The notes below the pieces were generated by a model. That model was not told the DNA's origin. It saw nothing but the letters and a program-made list of their open reading frames with translations, and ran no database searches. A stretch of DNA of 64,000 nucleotides from Naumovozyma dairenensis CBS 421. Its lineage: Eukaryota > Ascomycota > Saccharomycetes > Saccharomycetales > Saccharomycetaceae. The DNA is taken from contig NC_016479.1 in assembly GCF_000227115.2 (NCBI RefSeq), forward strand, positions 1,920,686 to 1,984,685, written 5' to 3'. A program made the translations under genes and the position numbers. Below, piece after piece: positions 54,281 through 64,000 of the stretch. Numbering within the stretch: the stretch's first letter is position 1; each line of letters starts with the position of its first letter.

Positions 54281-55430
54281 ATGAAATATTCTGATATCTT
54301 CGGTCAAAATAAACACCCCCAGGATGAAATGACAGACAGTAAAGCTGAGCCAAAGGATTATTCTGTTCAAAAAGAGGGGAAAGATATTGATATTCAAAAT
54401 TCAAATGAAGAACAATCCCTACTAAAAATCGTAAAACTATACTCAAATCAAATCATAGATATCGCAAATAAATACTTTCCTACTTTAGTACCAACTATTG
54501 AAAAAAGATGGATTTCTTTAAGGAAAAATTTGTTTCATGATATGGTCTTTGGGAACTCTTTCATTTATCCAATTCAAGTATGTTACACAACTTTTTCTTT
54601 TTTTTATAATTCTGGGTTCCCCCTAGTACAGCTTTTACTAACTTTTTCATATATAATATATTATTGACATGTTTGTATAGGGTGCGCTTGAAGTTGTTAC
54701 AACAAGAGTTTACTGGAAATATATTGCTGTGTTTGGTGTTTCTTATGTCATTACATTCTTCGTAATTGGTGGGTTATATTATTTGACACTTCTTCCAATT
54801 GTATTAAGTTGGTCTATGCTTTTCTTAGGTCCAATTGGATTCGTTTTAGCTCATTTACAATGGGTTTTACAAACCAATGCACTAACTTCAATCATTTCTA
54901 GTAAATTGGTCTTACCATTCATTAATGATAGAATTTATGACATGGCTTTAGTAATGAATGGTGGTGAGGATTTCTTAAATAAGGGTAAATTGATAAGAAA
55001 AGTGAAAAGTAAGACCAAAAAAGATTTGAAAATAGATTCAACCACCTCAAAGGAAAAAGAAAGTCAATGGATTGTAAGGAAAACTTGGAGTATTTTGAAA
55101 TTCTTTAGAAATACTATAATAACCATATCATTAACCTTATTATCAATGGTTCCATTAATTGGTCCACCTATTGTAAATCAAATAATGGCACCATCAAGAA
55201 GTTTTTCTTATATGACGAGATATTTTTATTTGAAAGGGTTTAATCATAAAGAAGCAAAAGATTTTCAATATGAAAATTATGGTCATTTCGTTTGCTTTGG
55301 TATGGCCTCTGGGATTTTGGAATTTTTACCATTTATATCTATCATTACAATGGCAAGTAATACTATTGGCGCTGCAAAATGGAGTTTAGCACTTAATGAA
55401 AGAGAAAATAAACTCAAGAAAAACGAATAG
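54281..55430 (+). CDS. LDS2: LDS1/LDS2/RRT8-family lipid-droplet membrane protein, spliced
   Basis: This family of multi-pass, EI24-like proteins localises to lipid droplets and supports the dityrosine layer of the spore wall. The gene has two exons, 54281-54577 and 54681-55430, giving 348 residues. The 103-base intron has donor GTATGT, branch point TACTAAC (54636-54642) and acceptor TAG. Exon 1 is exactly 99 codons and exon 2 continues in frame. Exon 1 codes an acidic N terminus and the start of the domain. Exon 2 codes membrane segments such as VITFFVIGGLYYLTLLPIVL and the family segment PLIGPPIVNQIMAPSRSFSY. S. cerevisiae has RRT8 and intron-bearing LDS2 between GSH2 and PSK2. One gene stands here, and its intron favours LDS2. 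Confidence 0.88.
54578..54680 (+). other. Spliceosomal intron of the LDS2-type gene
   Basis: A 103-base phase-0 intron with consensus GTATGT at 54578-54583, TACTAAC at 54636-54642 and TAG ending at 54680. The branch-to-acceptor distance is about 39 bases. The open frames on either side join without gap. Confidence 0.93.
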
Positions 55431-55581
55431 AGGGATAGATACAGATCCATCCCTTCTTTTTTTTTTTGCATCAGAAAAATTGCTTTTAGATATATCATAC
55501 TCATTTCAATTTGAAATTGTTTAGTCTATATTACATTATATAGTATATCAAAAATTCTCATTTTTTTTCTCTCATTCCTCT

Positions 55582-57126
55582 TCAATAAAGGAAAACACTA
55601 TCTAGACAACCAAATCCTGCGACAACACCACCTTCATCTGATGTTTCGAATTTAGATCTTAATAACCAACCTGGACAATGATTGTAATAGATTCCGCCCT
55701 TATCATCAAATATTATTGTACCATAAATACCTAATTCACTTAATATTGGTAGAGGGAAAATTTCATCATTCCTACAAATGATATTGTCTAAACTCGGTTC
55801 ATTATGAATCAACTCCATTAAAATGTAAGCATCCCATTCATTTTCATTTAATGTTGATAAGAACTTTGGTATATCCTTCTTATAAATATTATTACCACCA
55901 CCTTCTCTTTGAGGTTTCAAAACGTAATTTTCACATAATTTGGGATCTGTGGCTAATTTTTTACCCATTTCACCCATTTCAGTATTATCTAATGGATAAA
56001 TCTTAACAAAGGTATCATTTAATTTCGCCCTTAATTCCTCGTCATCGCCAATAAATTGTGAAAGAACTTTATCATCAGTTAATAATTGTTGAATCTTTTT
56101 AGTACCAGACAATTGAGTCAATAAATTTGGAGCCTTTATAGCAAAACTTTGTTCTAAGAAAAATCTTGCATCCCAATCCTTTTCAGATATATAATCATCA
56201 AAAGTATACCCAGTTCTATAATAAACTACGGCAATTTCTTGACCTGTACGTTTAACAATCAATCTTCTCTCATCATCATTCTTTACATATTCCAATTCAT
56301 TCACAACATCATCGAATGTTAATCTGATTGATTTGATCCCATACGATTCCCATAATTCATCTTCGATACATTTTTGATCAAAGACATTCCTTTCATTTCT
56401 TTGAATAATGAAAGCAACTACTAATTCTCTATCAGTAGTATATGTGGATGATGCAGAATAGAATTCAATAGCTTTCTTCATTGATTTAGCAAACCCATTA
56501 GCAGGGTTAGATACAGGCACTTCGTCGAAATAAACTTGCTTGTTTTTACCAGATGGATCATAAAGACCCAATCTATTCAAATGAGAATGTAATTGGGCAA
56601 CTTTATTAGAAAACCCAGCAAATGAAACTGATATGGTATTGAATTCCACTTGTTTGATTGATGAGAAATTTGTCTTGTCAATTAAATAATCTGATCTGAA
56701 TATACCAAGGTTAAAAGATTGTAATGATGGTTGATTGAATAATTTCCTTTGTAATGTCCATAACTTTCCAGTGAATGTTGGATCTGATTTAGCTAATTTT
56801 GATGAAACTTTAGAAATGAATGATGACTCTTGGTCTGTTCCGACTGTCGATATCTTTGCGTATAACTGATTAAATGGTAATTGAACATCAATTGCAGCTT
56901 CGAATGCTTTCCTTGGGATTGGAGTCGGATATGCAGTCAAGGGAACCATTGTAGCTTCATTTGGTGTGGAATTTTCCTTGTAAACCATAAGACCATGAGA
57001 TAATGACCATTTATATAACTCAGGTAACAACGAATCATTTAAAGTTGAACGTGGTAACTTTGGTAATGGTGGACGTGGTGCCTCGTCATCAGCAACAGAA
57101 GCATCTGATGTAGTAGAGGATGTCAT
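55582..57126 (-). CDS. GSH2: Glutathione synthetase
   Basis: Gsh2 joins gamma-glutamylcysteine and glycine with ATP to make glutathione in the cytosol. It has the eukaryotic GSH-synthetase fold (ATP-grasp). Visible are VEFNTISVSFAGFSNKVAQL (substrate side), FIIQRNERNVFDQK and the glycine-rich ATP loop KPQREGGGNNIY near residue 405. The C-terminal SELGIYG and the segment around GGVVAGFGCLDSV are typical. It has 514 residues against 491 in S. cerevisiae, with a slightly extended Ser/Asp N terminus. It is convergent with the spliced LDS2-type gene, as YOL049W is with its neighbour. Confidence 0.97.
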   Translation of the reverse strand: MTSSTTSDASVADDEAPRPPLPKLPRSTLNDSLLPELYKWSLSHGLMVYKENSTPNEATMVPLTAYPTPIPRKAFEAAIDVQLPFNQLYAKISTVGTDQESSFISKVSSKLAKSDPTFTGKLWTLQRKLFNQPSLQSFNLGIFRSDYLIDKTNFSSIKQVEFNTISVSFAGFSNKVAQLHSHLNRLGLYDPSGKNKQVYFDEVPVSNPANGFAKSMKKAIEFYSASSTYTTDRELVVAFIIQRNERNVFDQKCIEDELWESYGIKSIRLTFDDVVNELEYVKNDDERRLIVKRTGQEIAVVYYRTGYTFDDYISEKDWDARFFLEQSFAIKAPNLLTQLSGTKKIQQLLTDDKVLSQFIGDDEELRAKLNDTFVKIYPLDNTEMGEMGKKLATDPKLCENYVLKPQREGGGNNIYKKDIPKFLSTLNENEWDAYILMELIHNEPSLDNIICRNDEIFPLPILSELGIYGTIIFDDKGGIYYNHCPGWLLRSKFETSDEGGVVAGFGCLDSVFLY

Positions 57127-57513
57127 TTTTTTTTAACAGATGTGTGTTTTCGATGTAAGATGGGATCAAAGTGAGATTCTCAAGATATCAATGTACCCTC
57201 TTCATGGATTATCATAAAAACCGGCGTCAAATCATCGATCAATTGCTATATTTTGACAAGAAATATTTCATGTTATATATTATGTAAGCGTCGGGTTATA
57301 TTTTTCCAAGAAAACTGTGTAAATAAATTAACAAAGTTCCGACACTCGAGATAATATTATAAAAATATACTATAAAACAGTGACAGTAAATAAAGAAGCC
57401 AGATTATCAAACTATGTATAAGCCAATTATTGAAAACAACAAAACTGGAACATATATATTCTCATTAAGGAAATAGTAATATATGGTGACACATGCGCCG
57501 CGATCGTTATTTC
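57127..57513. other. GSH2 promoter region
   Basis: AT-rich upstream region of GSH2, ending at the stop of the adjoining relic frame. No exact Yap1 or Cbf1 site is seen. Confidence 0.5.
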
Positions 57514-57735
57514 TTAAACTTGTAATGTTACATACAAACCTACTCTCAGAGCTCGGCTGTATTGTTTACTTGAATTCATCATAATTCCATTATTATTATT
57601 CGCAATAGTAGGAGATGTTGTATTTGACGCAACCGTCCCATTCGAATTATTACTATAATTATTATTCAATGGTTTTGATTTGAACTTGAAAATAACTGGT
57701 AATTGAATATTTAAACTAGATATAGTTTTAAAACA
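57514..57735 (-). pseudogene. Coding-like 3' gene remnant of unknown identity
   Basis: On the minus strand 73 codons are open from 57735 to a TAA at 57514-57516, with no ATG able to start most of it. The translation looks like a real yeast protein C terminus. Two strand-like segments, LPVIFKFKSKPL and YSRALRVGLYVTLQV, flank an Asn/Ser/Thr-rich loop. A TAG lies just upstream of the open frame, and the Ty3 relic starts about 60 bases beyond it. The simplest reading is the tail of a gene whose 5' part was lost near the insertion. A second exon of a spliced gene is possible, but no branch point is seen. I do not recognise the family. Confidence 0.45.
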
Positions 57736-57796
57736 CTATATTTATTTTTTGATTAAGCAGGACATGATTGTTCGTTTTATTTGTACTATTATTATT

Positions 57797-58795
57797 ATGT
57801 TTGGTGTAAACAGTACATATGCAAAAGTTGACACCAAATATTACTGGTCGCATTTACATAAAACGATTGTGGAATATATTAAACATGTGTACAATGCCAA
57901 GTGCCAAAGTCACACTAACCGGAACGTAATGGGTTACTGACGCCACTCCCAATCTCTGAAGGTCGTTGGACAGATATTTACTTCGACTTTGCAACCGGTC
58001 TATCAACATCCTCCGCTGGAAATGACATGGTTTTAGTCGTCATTGATTGATTTTACAAATGAGCACATTTCATCGCATGCCACACTACCACCAACTCAGT
58101 GGAGTTAGTAGACATATTATTCCGGTATGTATTTGCATATCATGGCTTCCTCTGTATAATCATTACCGACTGTGACATCCCAATAACGTCCAAAGCCTAA
58201 AGGAAGTTTATAAAACTAGGTATAAAGCTAACCACGCCATCTTCCAACGATCCGCAAACAGTTGGCAGTCAGAAACGAAGTGCTTAACCGATTACTGAAA
58301 TCCTACACTGCAAAAAATCATGAGAATCGGGATTGATTCCTCCCACAGGCAGAATTTGTATATAATTTGTCTCCACAGAAAATCCACCCATGCTACATTA
58401 TTCGAACTCGACCTAGATTATATACCCACGCCACCCATTACTACAAACTAAGCATGAATTGAACGCACAGAACTTTGTCGTCGTCGATTCAATCAGGTAC
58501 TTGAAGGGAATCACACTCAGAAGTGAACAATTTCTCGAAGAAAACCAGGTCGAAATGGAAGTTGCCAATAACGACAAACAAAAACATCTGAATCTTAAAG
58601 TAGGTGATTTCATATTAATTCATTGGGAGGCTTATTTCAATGGGGGTAGGTGCTTGAAAGTCCAACCAATATATGTAGGACCTTTTAAAATCGTTTCAAC
58701 CACAAATGCTAACGTTGTCGAAGTAGATCTACTATCATCACGTAAGCTACACAGAACGATCAACGTACAGAAAATTGGAAGTTATCCGTAAAAGA
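57797..58795 (+). mobile_element. Degenerate Ty3/gypsy integrase relic
   Basis: Translated pieces in several frames follow the Ty3-type integrase in order. First comes a zinc-finger remnant (YYWSHLHKTIVEYIKHVYNA, where the first Cys of the HHCC finger is Tyr). The catalytic core follows, with PLPISEGRWTDIYFDFATGL and, after two stops, VFAYHGF and the second Asp region IITDCD. Near the catalytic Glu region is SNDPQTVG, then more stops. The C-terminal part (58459-58791) is still open, with DFILIHWEAYF and RTINVQKI. Several in-frame stops and at least one frameshift make it inactive. No gag, protease, reverse transcriptase or LTR is recognised, and no tRNA lies near. I describe it only as a fossil fragment. 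Confidence 0.9.
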
Positions 58796-61026
58796 CCAAA
58801 AGAATATTAGAAGGAGCCACCAAGAGCAAAAGAAGAAAAGATACTTAGAGCAGACAAAGTGACTTGGTGTTTTAGAAACCAGAGGGTAAGATTTCACGTC
58901 TTTTTTCGATTGTACGTAAGTTTGTGAACTTCATTTCTATGCATTCGGACATTAATATCTTTCCATTGGAACCCACAGCGAATCGAACATTTGGTTGATA
59001 TGCTATTGTTCTAGGTTGCTAGAAGGTAGAGAGAGTGAAGGACAATGAATCTGATAATGTTAATAAAAAATATTTCCATTTACAAATTATAAACAGTAAA
59101 AAGATTTCTATGATGGTAATATCTGGATCTAATTTTTAAACATGCCATTTTTATTTTTTTGAGGTTTACGGTTAATATTTTTTTCAGTGGTTAACAACAT
59201 TACAATGAAATATCTCACTTCCATGCTCTCCCAAGTGTAATATTTAATGATAATGATAATAAGTTTTTAATATTTTTGTTTTTCATTGGAGGATCTTGAA
59301 TTTGTTCAAGTTGCCAAGTTAAATTTTATTTGTGAAATTGCCATTTTTAGATAGATTTTACTTACTATTATATCATCTTGTGACAGTTTCAGTTTTGAAT
59401 GTTGCTAATTTAATTCCATACGGTCATGAATCAATTCATGAATAAGTTTTTCTACGTAATAATTGAGTAATAATCTGGAATGTAGTATTGTTATTCGTAT
59501 TCGTTTGAGCATTTTGTTGTCGTTTATAATGAAGGAATATGGATATGAGGGGATGGTCTTAATATCATTTTCAGTTATTAGATATGTATGATGGTCACAA
59601 TTGGCAGATTATGGGACAATAGGAAAGAAGCAGAACCAATATATGATGCCAATATATACGTACGATATATCATCTGTTGAGCACGATAGCTTTTTGTATA
59701 AGCAGTATTACCGTTTTAATGTCTGATTATCGGATAGATAGCTTAATATTATAGCATCAGCATACCTATAGATTAGCAAAGAAAAATGGAAACCACTTCA
59801 AGGAGAATAGAGCAGGTAGGGTTGATAGCCAACCACCTCGAGAAGCAACGTATAAGATTCTGTAATGGTTGGATAGGTTCTTCTAAGTATATGTCCATTG
59901 AGGAACACGAGAAGTGTTGTGTTTATTTTTTTTATTGCTAAAGCATCTTGGAATGTTATGTATACAAAAGAGTTAGGATTAAGAAGTATCGTTTCGAGAA
60001 TGACAAGGGAAAGGAATCATTGAACATATATACAAGGGAATACAGACAGGTGGCTAGATACGAAGCACCATTCGTTATACATGATATAGTAAAAGGATGT
60101 ACAGAAGCACCTTTCCCATTATTCACTGAGAAAAAAGAGTATATGATGGGAAATATGTAAAAGACTTCTTATTGTGTGTTTTAATCTTGGTGTGTTCCCT
60201 TTGCAGTATCCCAAAACGATGATCACTTGTAAAGTTACTTTACGTCACATCCAGGTACAGCATTACAATATGAAATACCGTAATACCATAAGAATTGCAA
60301 AGATGGTCCCCAAGTTTTTGAAAGAAACAACGAAAAAAAAAATTGAAAAACTATTGAAAAAAGAAGAAAGAAGAAAGAAGAAACAAGAAGTGTAAAGATG
60401 TATGAAGAGTTCCCATCAAGCGCACTATTTGTGATCTGTTTATATACAAAAAGATATATATACATATACACAGAGAGACAAGTTTATGCTTTTCAACCTC
60501 TCCATGAAAAGAAAAAAAAGAGAAAATTTTCTTGAGGAAAAGTAGCCGTATGATATCCTGCGGGTAGGTACAATTTTCTTGAATCTTGCCAATACTATTC
60601 CGGGAAACTATCCGTGTCTTATATTACGCGTAGAAGTGGTAAGGGTAACACACTGAAAGCCCCCGTTTCGATTCCTCTCGGCGGCGAAAATAGTCTGTGG
60701 AAAAAATCCCAAAAATTATTGAAGTATTCTGAACACGTCACAATTCTTATAGTGGTATCCTAAATATGCCTATCTATGGTACATTTAAGGTAAGTTTTAC
60801 GGTACGTATGAGATATCAACTTAAATCAGAATTTTCTTTAATTCATTGCATCTTATATTTTATATTCTCATCTTGTATAAAAGAAAGTTGTGCTAAAAGT
60901 GGTCCCTATTCCTACCACTATTTCAGTTGTTTGAAACTACATAGGTATACTGCAATCGCATTGTGTCCACTTGCATCGAGGAACAATATTATACTGCATA
61001 ATTGAAAAGTATATCTTTCCCATATC
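58796..61026. other. Gene-poor region between the Ty3 relic and PMT
   Basis: About 2.2 kb with no intact gene. The first 150 bases may continue the integrase tail in shifted frames. A coding-like frame with one stop lies at 59786-60160. A Lys-rich frame near 60174-60395 is probably spurious. The last part is the PMT promoter, with an MCB-like ACGCGT at 60626-60631. Confidence 0.55.
59786..60160 (+). pseudogene. Coding-like frame interrupted by one stop, unknown
   Basis: From ATG at 59786 the frame runs 51 codons to TAA (59939-59941), then stays open in the same frame for a further 72 codons to TAA at 60158-60160. Apart from one stop it would give about 124 residues. The composition is mixed, with charged and aromatic residues (for example YRQVARYEAPFVIHDIVKGC in the second half), and it is not low-complexity. 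I do not recognise it. It could be a decayed gene, part of another mobile element, or chance. Confidence 0.35.
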
Positions 61027-63393
61027 ATGACGTCTTCTTCTTCTTCACATATTTCTACTAGTATGAAGAAATCTGGAAAGAAAATAGCTACTGGTTTTAA
61101 TAACAAGTCTACCAATGACGATACGATAAAACGTAGAAACAATAACAAAGGTCATCCTAGAGATAGTGATAACGATGAAATTGTCGAGACCACCCCGGAT
61201 AAAGTGGAAGAAAAAGCTCTCAAATTAAAACCTGCCACATCCTCTTCATCACCTTTATACAAATTGGAATCAATCATAATGCCGATAATATTCACAGCTT
61301 TGGGGTTCTTTTCAAGAATGTATAAGATAGGTATAAATGATCACGTCGTTTGGGATGAAGCTCATTTCGGTAAATTCGGTTCCTACTACTTAAGGCATGA
61401 ATTTTACCATGATGTCCATCCACCTTTAGGTAAAATGCTAGTGGGTCTCTCCGGTTACTTAGCAAATTACAATGGATCTTGGGATTTCCCCTCAGGTGAA
61501 AAATACCCTGATTATTTAGATTACGTGAAAATGAGATTGTTCCAAGCAACCTTCTCTGCTCTTTGTGTCCCAATCTCATATTTCTTAGCAAAGGAAATCG
61601 GATTCTCTATCCCCGTTGTTTGGTTGTTTACTTGCTTGGTCATTTGCGAAAATTCTTATGCTACTTTGGGAAGATTCATCCTATTGGATTCCATGTTATT
61701 ATACTACACCGTTGCATCCGTTTGGTTCTTCGTCATGTTCCATAATCAAAAGAAAACTCCATTCTCAAAGAAATGGTGGATCTCTTTGGCTTTATTGGGA
61801 TTCCATTTAGGCTGTGCCATCTCAGTCAAAATGGTCGGTTTATTCATTATTACATTGGTAGGAATATACACTGTCGTTGATTTATGGAATTTGATCCCCG
61901 AAACAAGATCAGCGGCTCAAAAGGATAAGAATGCTGCTGCCTGGTGGAAAACTTATACCATGCATTGGATTGCAAGAATTATTTGCTTGATTATCATCCC
62001 ATTCTTAGTATTCTTGACTTGTTTCAAGATTCATTTCGTTTTATTGTCACATTCCGGTACAGGCGACGCTAACATGCCATCATTATTCCAAGCTACTTTA
62101 GAAGGTTCTGATGTTGGTAGGGGTCCACGTAATATTGCCCTGGGTTCATCCACCGTTTCAATTAAGAATCAAGCATTAGGTGGCGCCTTGTTACATTCTC
62201 ATGTACAAACTTACCCTGAAGGTTCCAACTTACAACAAGTCACTTGCTATTCTTATAGTGATTCGAACAATGATTGGTTTTTCGATAACATCAGATCTAG
62301 AACACCATACAATGAATCTGATCCAAACCAACCTTTAGAATTCATTGAACCAAATAAACCTTATCGTTTAGTTCATAAACAAACAAGGAAAAACTTACAT
62401 GTATCACCAAATGTTCATGCTCACGTCTCTAAGAATGATTTAGAAGTTGCAGGTAACGGGTACGGATTCGAACAGGGTGATAATGGTGATAATTGGATCA
62501 TTGAAATTATAGATCAAAAATCTTCCAAATCTGAAAATACTTCTCAAATTCATCCACTAACAACAACTTTCCGTATCAAGAATATCGTCTCTGATTGTTA
62601 TTTAATCCAAACTGAACATAATTTACCTGATTGGGGGTATAGACAAAGTGAAGTTACTTGTTCTAAAAAGGTTTCCAAAACTGATTTAAGAGCATATTGG
62701 AACGTTGAAACTCATGAAAATGCAAATTTACCAACACCAACTGAAGATGAATTCCATTACCCAAAGACAAATTTTCTTTCAGATTTCATTTATTTAAACA
62801 AGATTATGATGAGAACAAATAACGCTTTAGTCCCAGATTACGATAAATATGATTCATTGGCATCAGATGCATGGCAATGGCCAACCCTTAACGTTGGTCT
62901 TAGATTATGTGGCTGGGGTGATGATCAAGTTAGATACTTCCTATTAGGGTCCCCATTTTCCACATGGCCTTCCACTATCACTGTAGTCATGTTGATGATT
63001 TTAATCGTCATTTTCATTTTCAGATGGCAAAGACAATTACATAATTTCGCTAACGAAACTGCAATGGATACTTTCATGATGGGTGCATTCTATCCATTAT
63101 TAGGTTGGGGTCTACATTATATGCCATTTGTTATCATGGCAAGAGTCACCTATGTGCATCATTATTTACCTGCGCTATATTTCGCATTGATCATTTTGGC
63201 TTACTTCTTCGATGCCATGTTGAAAAGATTTAGATTCAATTGGCTAGTCATGTCCATTTTTACTATTTATTTTGTGGCAATGATCGCTGGATTCGTTTAT
63301 TTCTCTCCAATTAGTTTCGGGATGACTGGTCCTGTCTCAGATTACAAATACTTGAATTGGTTATCCACTTGGAAAATCATCAACAATGATTAA
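61027..63393 (+). CDS. PMT2: ER protein O-mannosyltransferase (PMT2/PMT3 type)
   Basis: Pmt2 and Pmt3 transfer mannose from dolichol-phosphate-mannose to Ser/Thr of secretory proteins in the ER, usually as heterodimers with Pmt1 or Pmt5. The cytosolic N terminus (about 75 residues) is Ser/Lys-rich. The first membrane segment is followed by the lumenal loop with the catalytic Asp-Glu in [12 protein letters not shown] near residues 103-114. The central lumenal part holds MIR repeats ([45 protein letters not shown]). C-terminal membrane segments include [20 protein letters not shown]. Length is 788 residues against about 755. The convergent neighbour resembles the PMT3-LDB19 arrangement, so PMT2 here names the subfamily rather than the orthologue. 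Confidence 0.93.
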   Translation: MTSSSSSHISTSMKKSGKKIATGFNNKSTNDDTIKRRNNNKGHPRDSDNDEIVETTPDKVEEKALKLKPATSSSSPLYKLESIIMPIIFTALGFFSRMYKIGINDHVVWDEAHFGKFGSYYLRHEFYHDVHPPLGKMLVGLSGYLANYNGSWDFPSGEKYPDYLDYVKMRLFQATFSALCVPISYFLAKEIGFSIPVVWLFTCLVICENSYATLGRFILLDSMLLYYTVASVWFFVMFHNQKKTPFSKKWWISLALLGFHLGCAISVKMVGLFIITLVGIYTVVDLWNLIPETRSAAQKDKNAAAWWKTYTMHWIARIICLIIIPFLVFLTCFKIHFVLLSHSGTGDANMPSLFQATLEGSDVGRGPRNIALGSSTVSIKNQALGGALLHSHVQTYPEGSNLQQVTCYSYSDSNNDWFFDNIRSRTPYNESDPNQPLEFIEPNKPYRLVHKQTRKNLHVSPNVHAHVSKNDLEVAGNGYGFEQGDNGDNWIIEIIDQKSSKSENTSQIHPLTTTFRIKNIVSDCYLIQTEHNLPDWGYRQSEVTCSKKVSKTDLRAYWNVETHENANLPTPTEDEFHYPKTNFLSDFIYLNKIMMRTNNALVPDYDKYDSLASDAWQWPTLNVGLRLCGWGDDQVRYFLLGSPFSTWPSTITVVMLMILIVIFIFRWQRQLHNFANETAMDTFMMGAFYPLLGWGLHYMPFVIMARVTYVHHYLPALYFALIILAYFFDAMLKRFRFNWLVMSIFTIYFVAMIAGFVYFSPISFGMTGPVSDYKYLNWLSTWKIINND

Positions 63394-63622
63394 TAATCAT
63401 GTGTATTACTCTATACTTAATTATTTTTATGAACAGATCTATGTAAAACTAATATGCAAATAGCATGATGTTATATAATACTAAAACTTTTGTGTAAAGA
63501 AACTATGACATCTTTATTTAAGTAACATAGTTTTCTTCGAAAAGGTATGTTGTTTGAAATTATTTATTAGAGGTAAAATATTAACAGAATTAAAGTTGAA
63601 TACAAACTCGCTTATATGAAAG
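63394..63622. other. Convergent spacer after PMT
   Basis: AT-rich sequence between converging 3' ends. Nothing else is seen. Confidence 0.6.
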
Positions 63623-64000
63623 TTATTGGGTGATTCTATCGGTGTCTAGCACATTAGATATGTTGTTATTAGGAATCCTAAAATTTTCTCTCGTAGTATT
63701 TGGTGTCAACACGGTGGATTGTCCATTCCTCCTCACTATGGGCACGTTCCCTTGCAAGCTAATCACATTCTCTAAAGGTGGTGACTTAATAGTATTTAAA
63801 ACGTTATTGTCGGAACTATTACTACTGTTCGTGTTATAATGTGCCATCCGTGGCTTTGTTAGATCCGTAGTATCAAATTCAACTAAATCAGTACCTAAAT
63901 TATCAGCATCAGTATCATCATTTTCAGTCAATTGTCCCTCATACAATGACCTTTGTTGTGTAGTTGGTGATTCTCTTACTACAGTTTCATCATAGGTAGG
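63623..64000 (-). CDS. C-terminal fragment of a Ser/Asn-rich protein, possibly arrestin-related Ldb19/Art1
   Basis: The frame is open from the right edge of the window to TAA at 63623-63625, giving 125 residues of a C terminus. It is polar and disordered, rich in Asn, Ser, Thr and Asp. At the window edge it reads PTYDETVVRE, which could be the end of a PPxY motif that binds the ubiquitin ligase Rsp5. In S. cerevisiae the gene convergent with PMT3 is LDB19 (ART1), an arrestin-related adaptor with a disordered PY-bearing tail. The identification rests on this position and motif only. The start lies outside the window. Confidence 0.6.
   Translation of the reverse strand, partial: PTYDETVVRESPTTQQRSLYEGQLTENDDTDADNLGTDLVEFDTTDLTKPRMAHYNTNSSNSSDNNVLNTIKSPPLENVISLQGNVPIVRRNGQSTVLTPNTTRENFRIPNNNISNVLDTDRITQ

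Noticed and set aside
60174..60395. Lys-rich open frame before the PMT gene
   Set aside because: The end is a simple A/G-rich repeat read as Lys/Glu, and the start is not supported.

Overview
This is nuclear chromosomal DNA of a budding yeast of the family Saccharomycetaceae. It is AT-rich, with compact, almost intronless genes carrying Asn-, Gln- and Ser-rich tracts. The one convincing spliced gene uses the yeast signals GTATGT and TACTAAC. Gene content and order match Saccharomyces cerevisiae chromosome XV. Long low-complexity tracts and several local rearrangements suggest a Kazachstania/Naumovozyma-like species, but the genus is a guess. A 20-N assembly gap lies at 8430-8449.

Layout, left to right: an unrecognised 823-residue Ser/Asn-rich protein; the sterol-uptake ABC transporter AUS1, divergent from a gap-truncated TIR cell-wall mannoprotein; MIM1, MDM38, YAP7 and GAS5 (the YOL026-YOL030 block); tRNA-Thr(AGU); PET127, ERP4 and RTS1 (the YOR014-YOR017 block); a C/D-box snoRNA identified here as snR50 from its rRNA guide; SMC5, MSE1, an ADH6/ADH7-type alcohol dehydrogenase, OPI10 and SIL1; RPP2A, NOP12, an unrecognised Gln/His-rich protein, NGL1, PEX15, an MNN1-family mannosyltransferase, PSK2, the spliced LDS2/RRT8-family gene and GSH2; about 3.9 kb of decayed DNA with a Ty3/gypsy integrase relic and two unrecognised coding-like remnants; a PMT2/PMT3 O-mannosyltransferase; and the 3' end of a convergent gene, probably LDB19/ART1.

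Read right to left, the window follows S. cerevisiae YOL049-YOL026 with four differences. The snR50-SMC5-MSE1-OPI10-SIL1 block is inverted. The YOR014-017 and YOR010-011 blocks are spliced in. ADH6-like, MNN1-like and Gln/His-rich genes are inserted. RPS15, PRE6, YOL036W, NTG2 and YOL029C are missing from their expected places.

Most genes are housekeeping. They cover mitochondrial biogenesis (MIM1, MDM38, PET127, MSE1), the secretory pathway and cell wall (ERP4, SIL1, GAS5, TIR, the MNN1-like gene, PMT), ribosome biogenesis (snR50, NOP12, RPP2A), chromosome maintenance (SMC5), signalling (RTS1, PSK2), and peroxisome and redox functions (PEX15, GSH2, the ADH). Recognisable promoter signals include RRPE plus PAC before NOP12, twin MCB sites before SMC5, and STRE plus TTACGTAA sites before the ADH.
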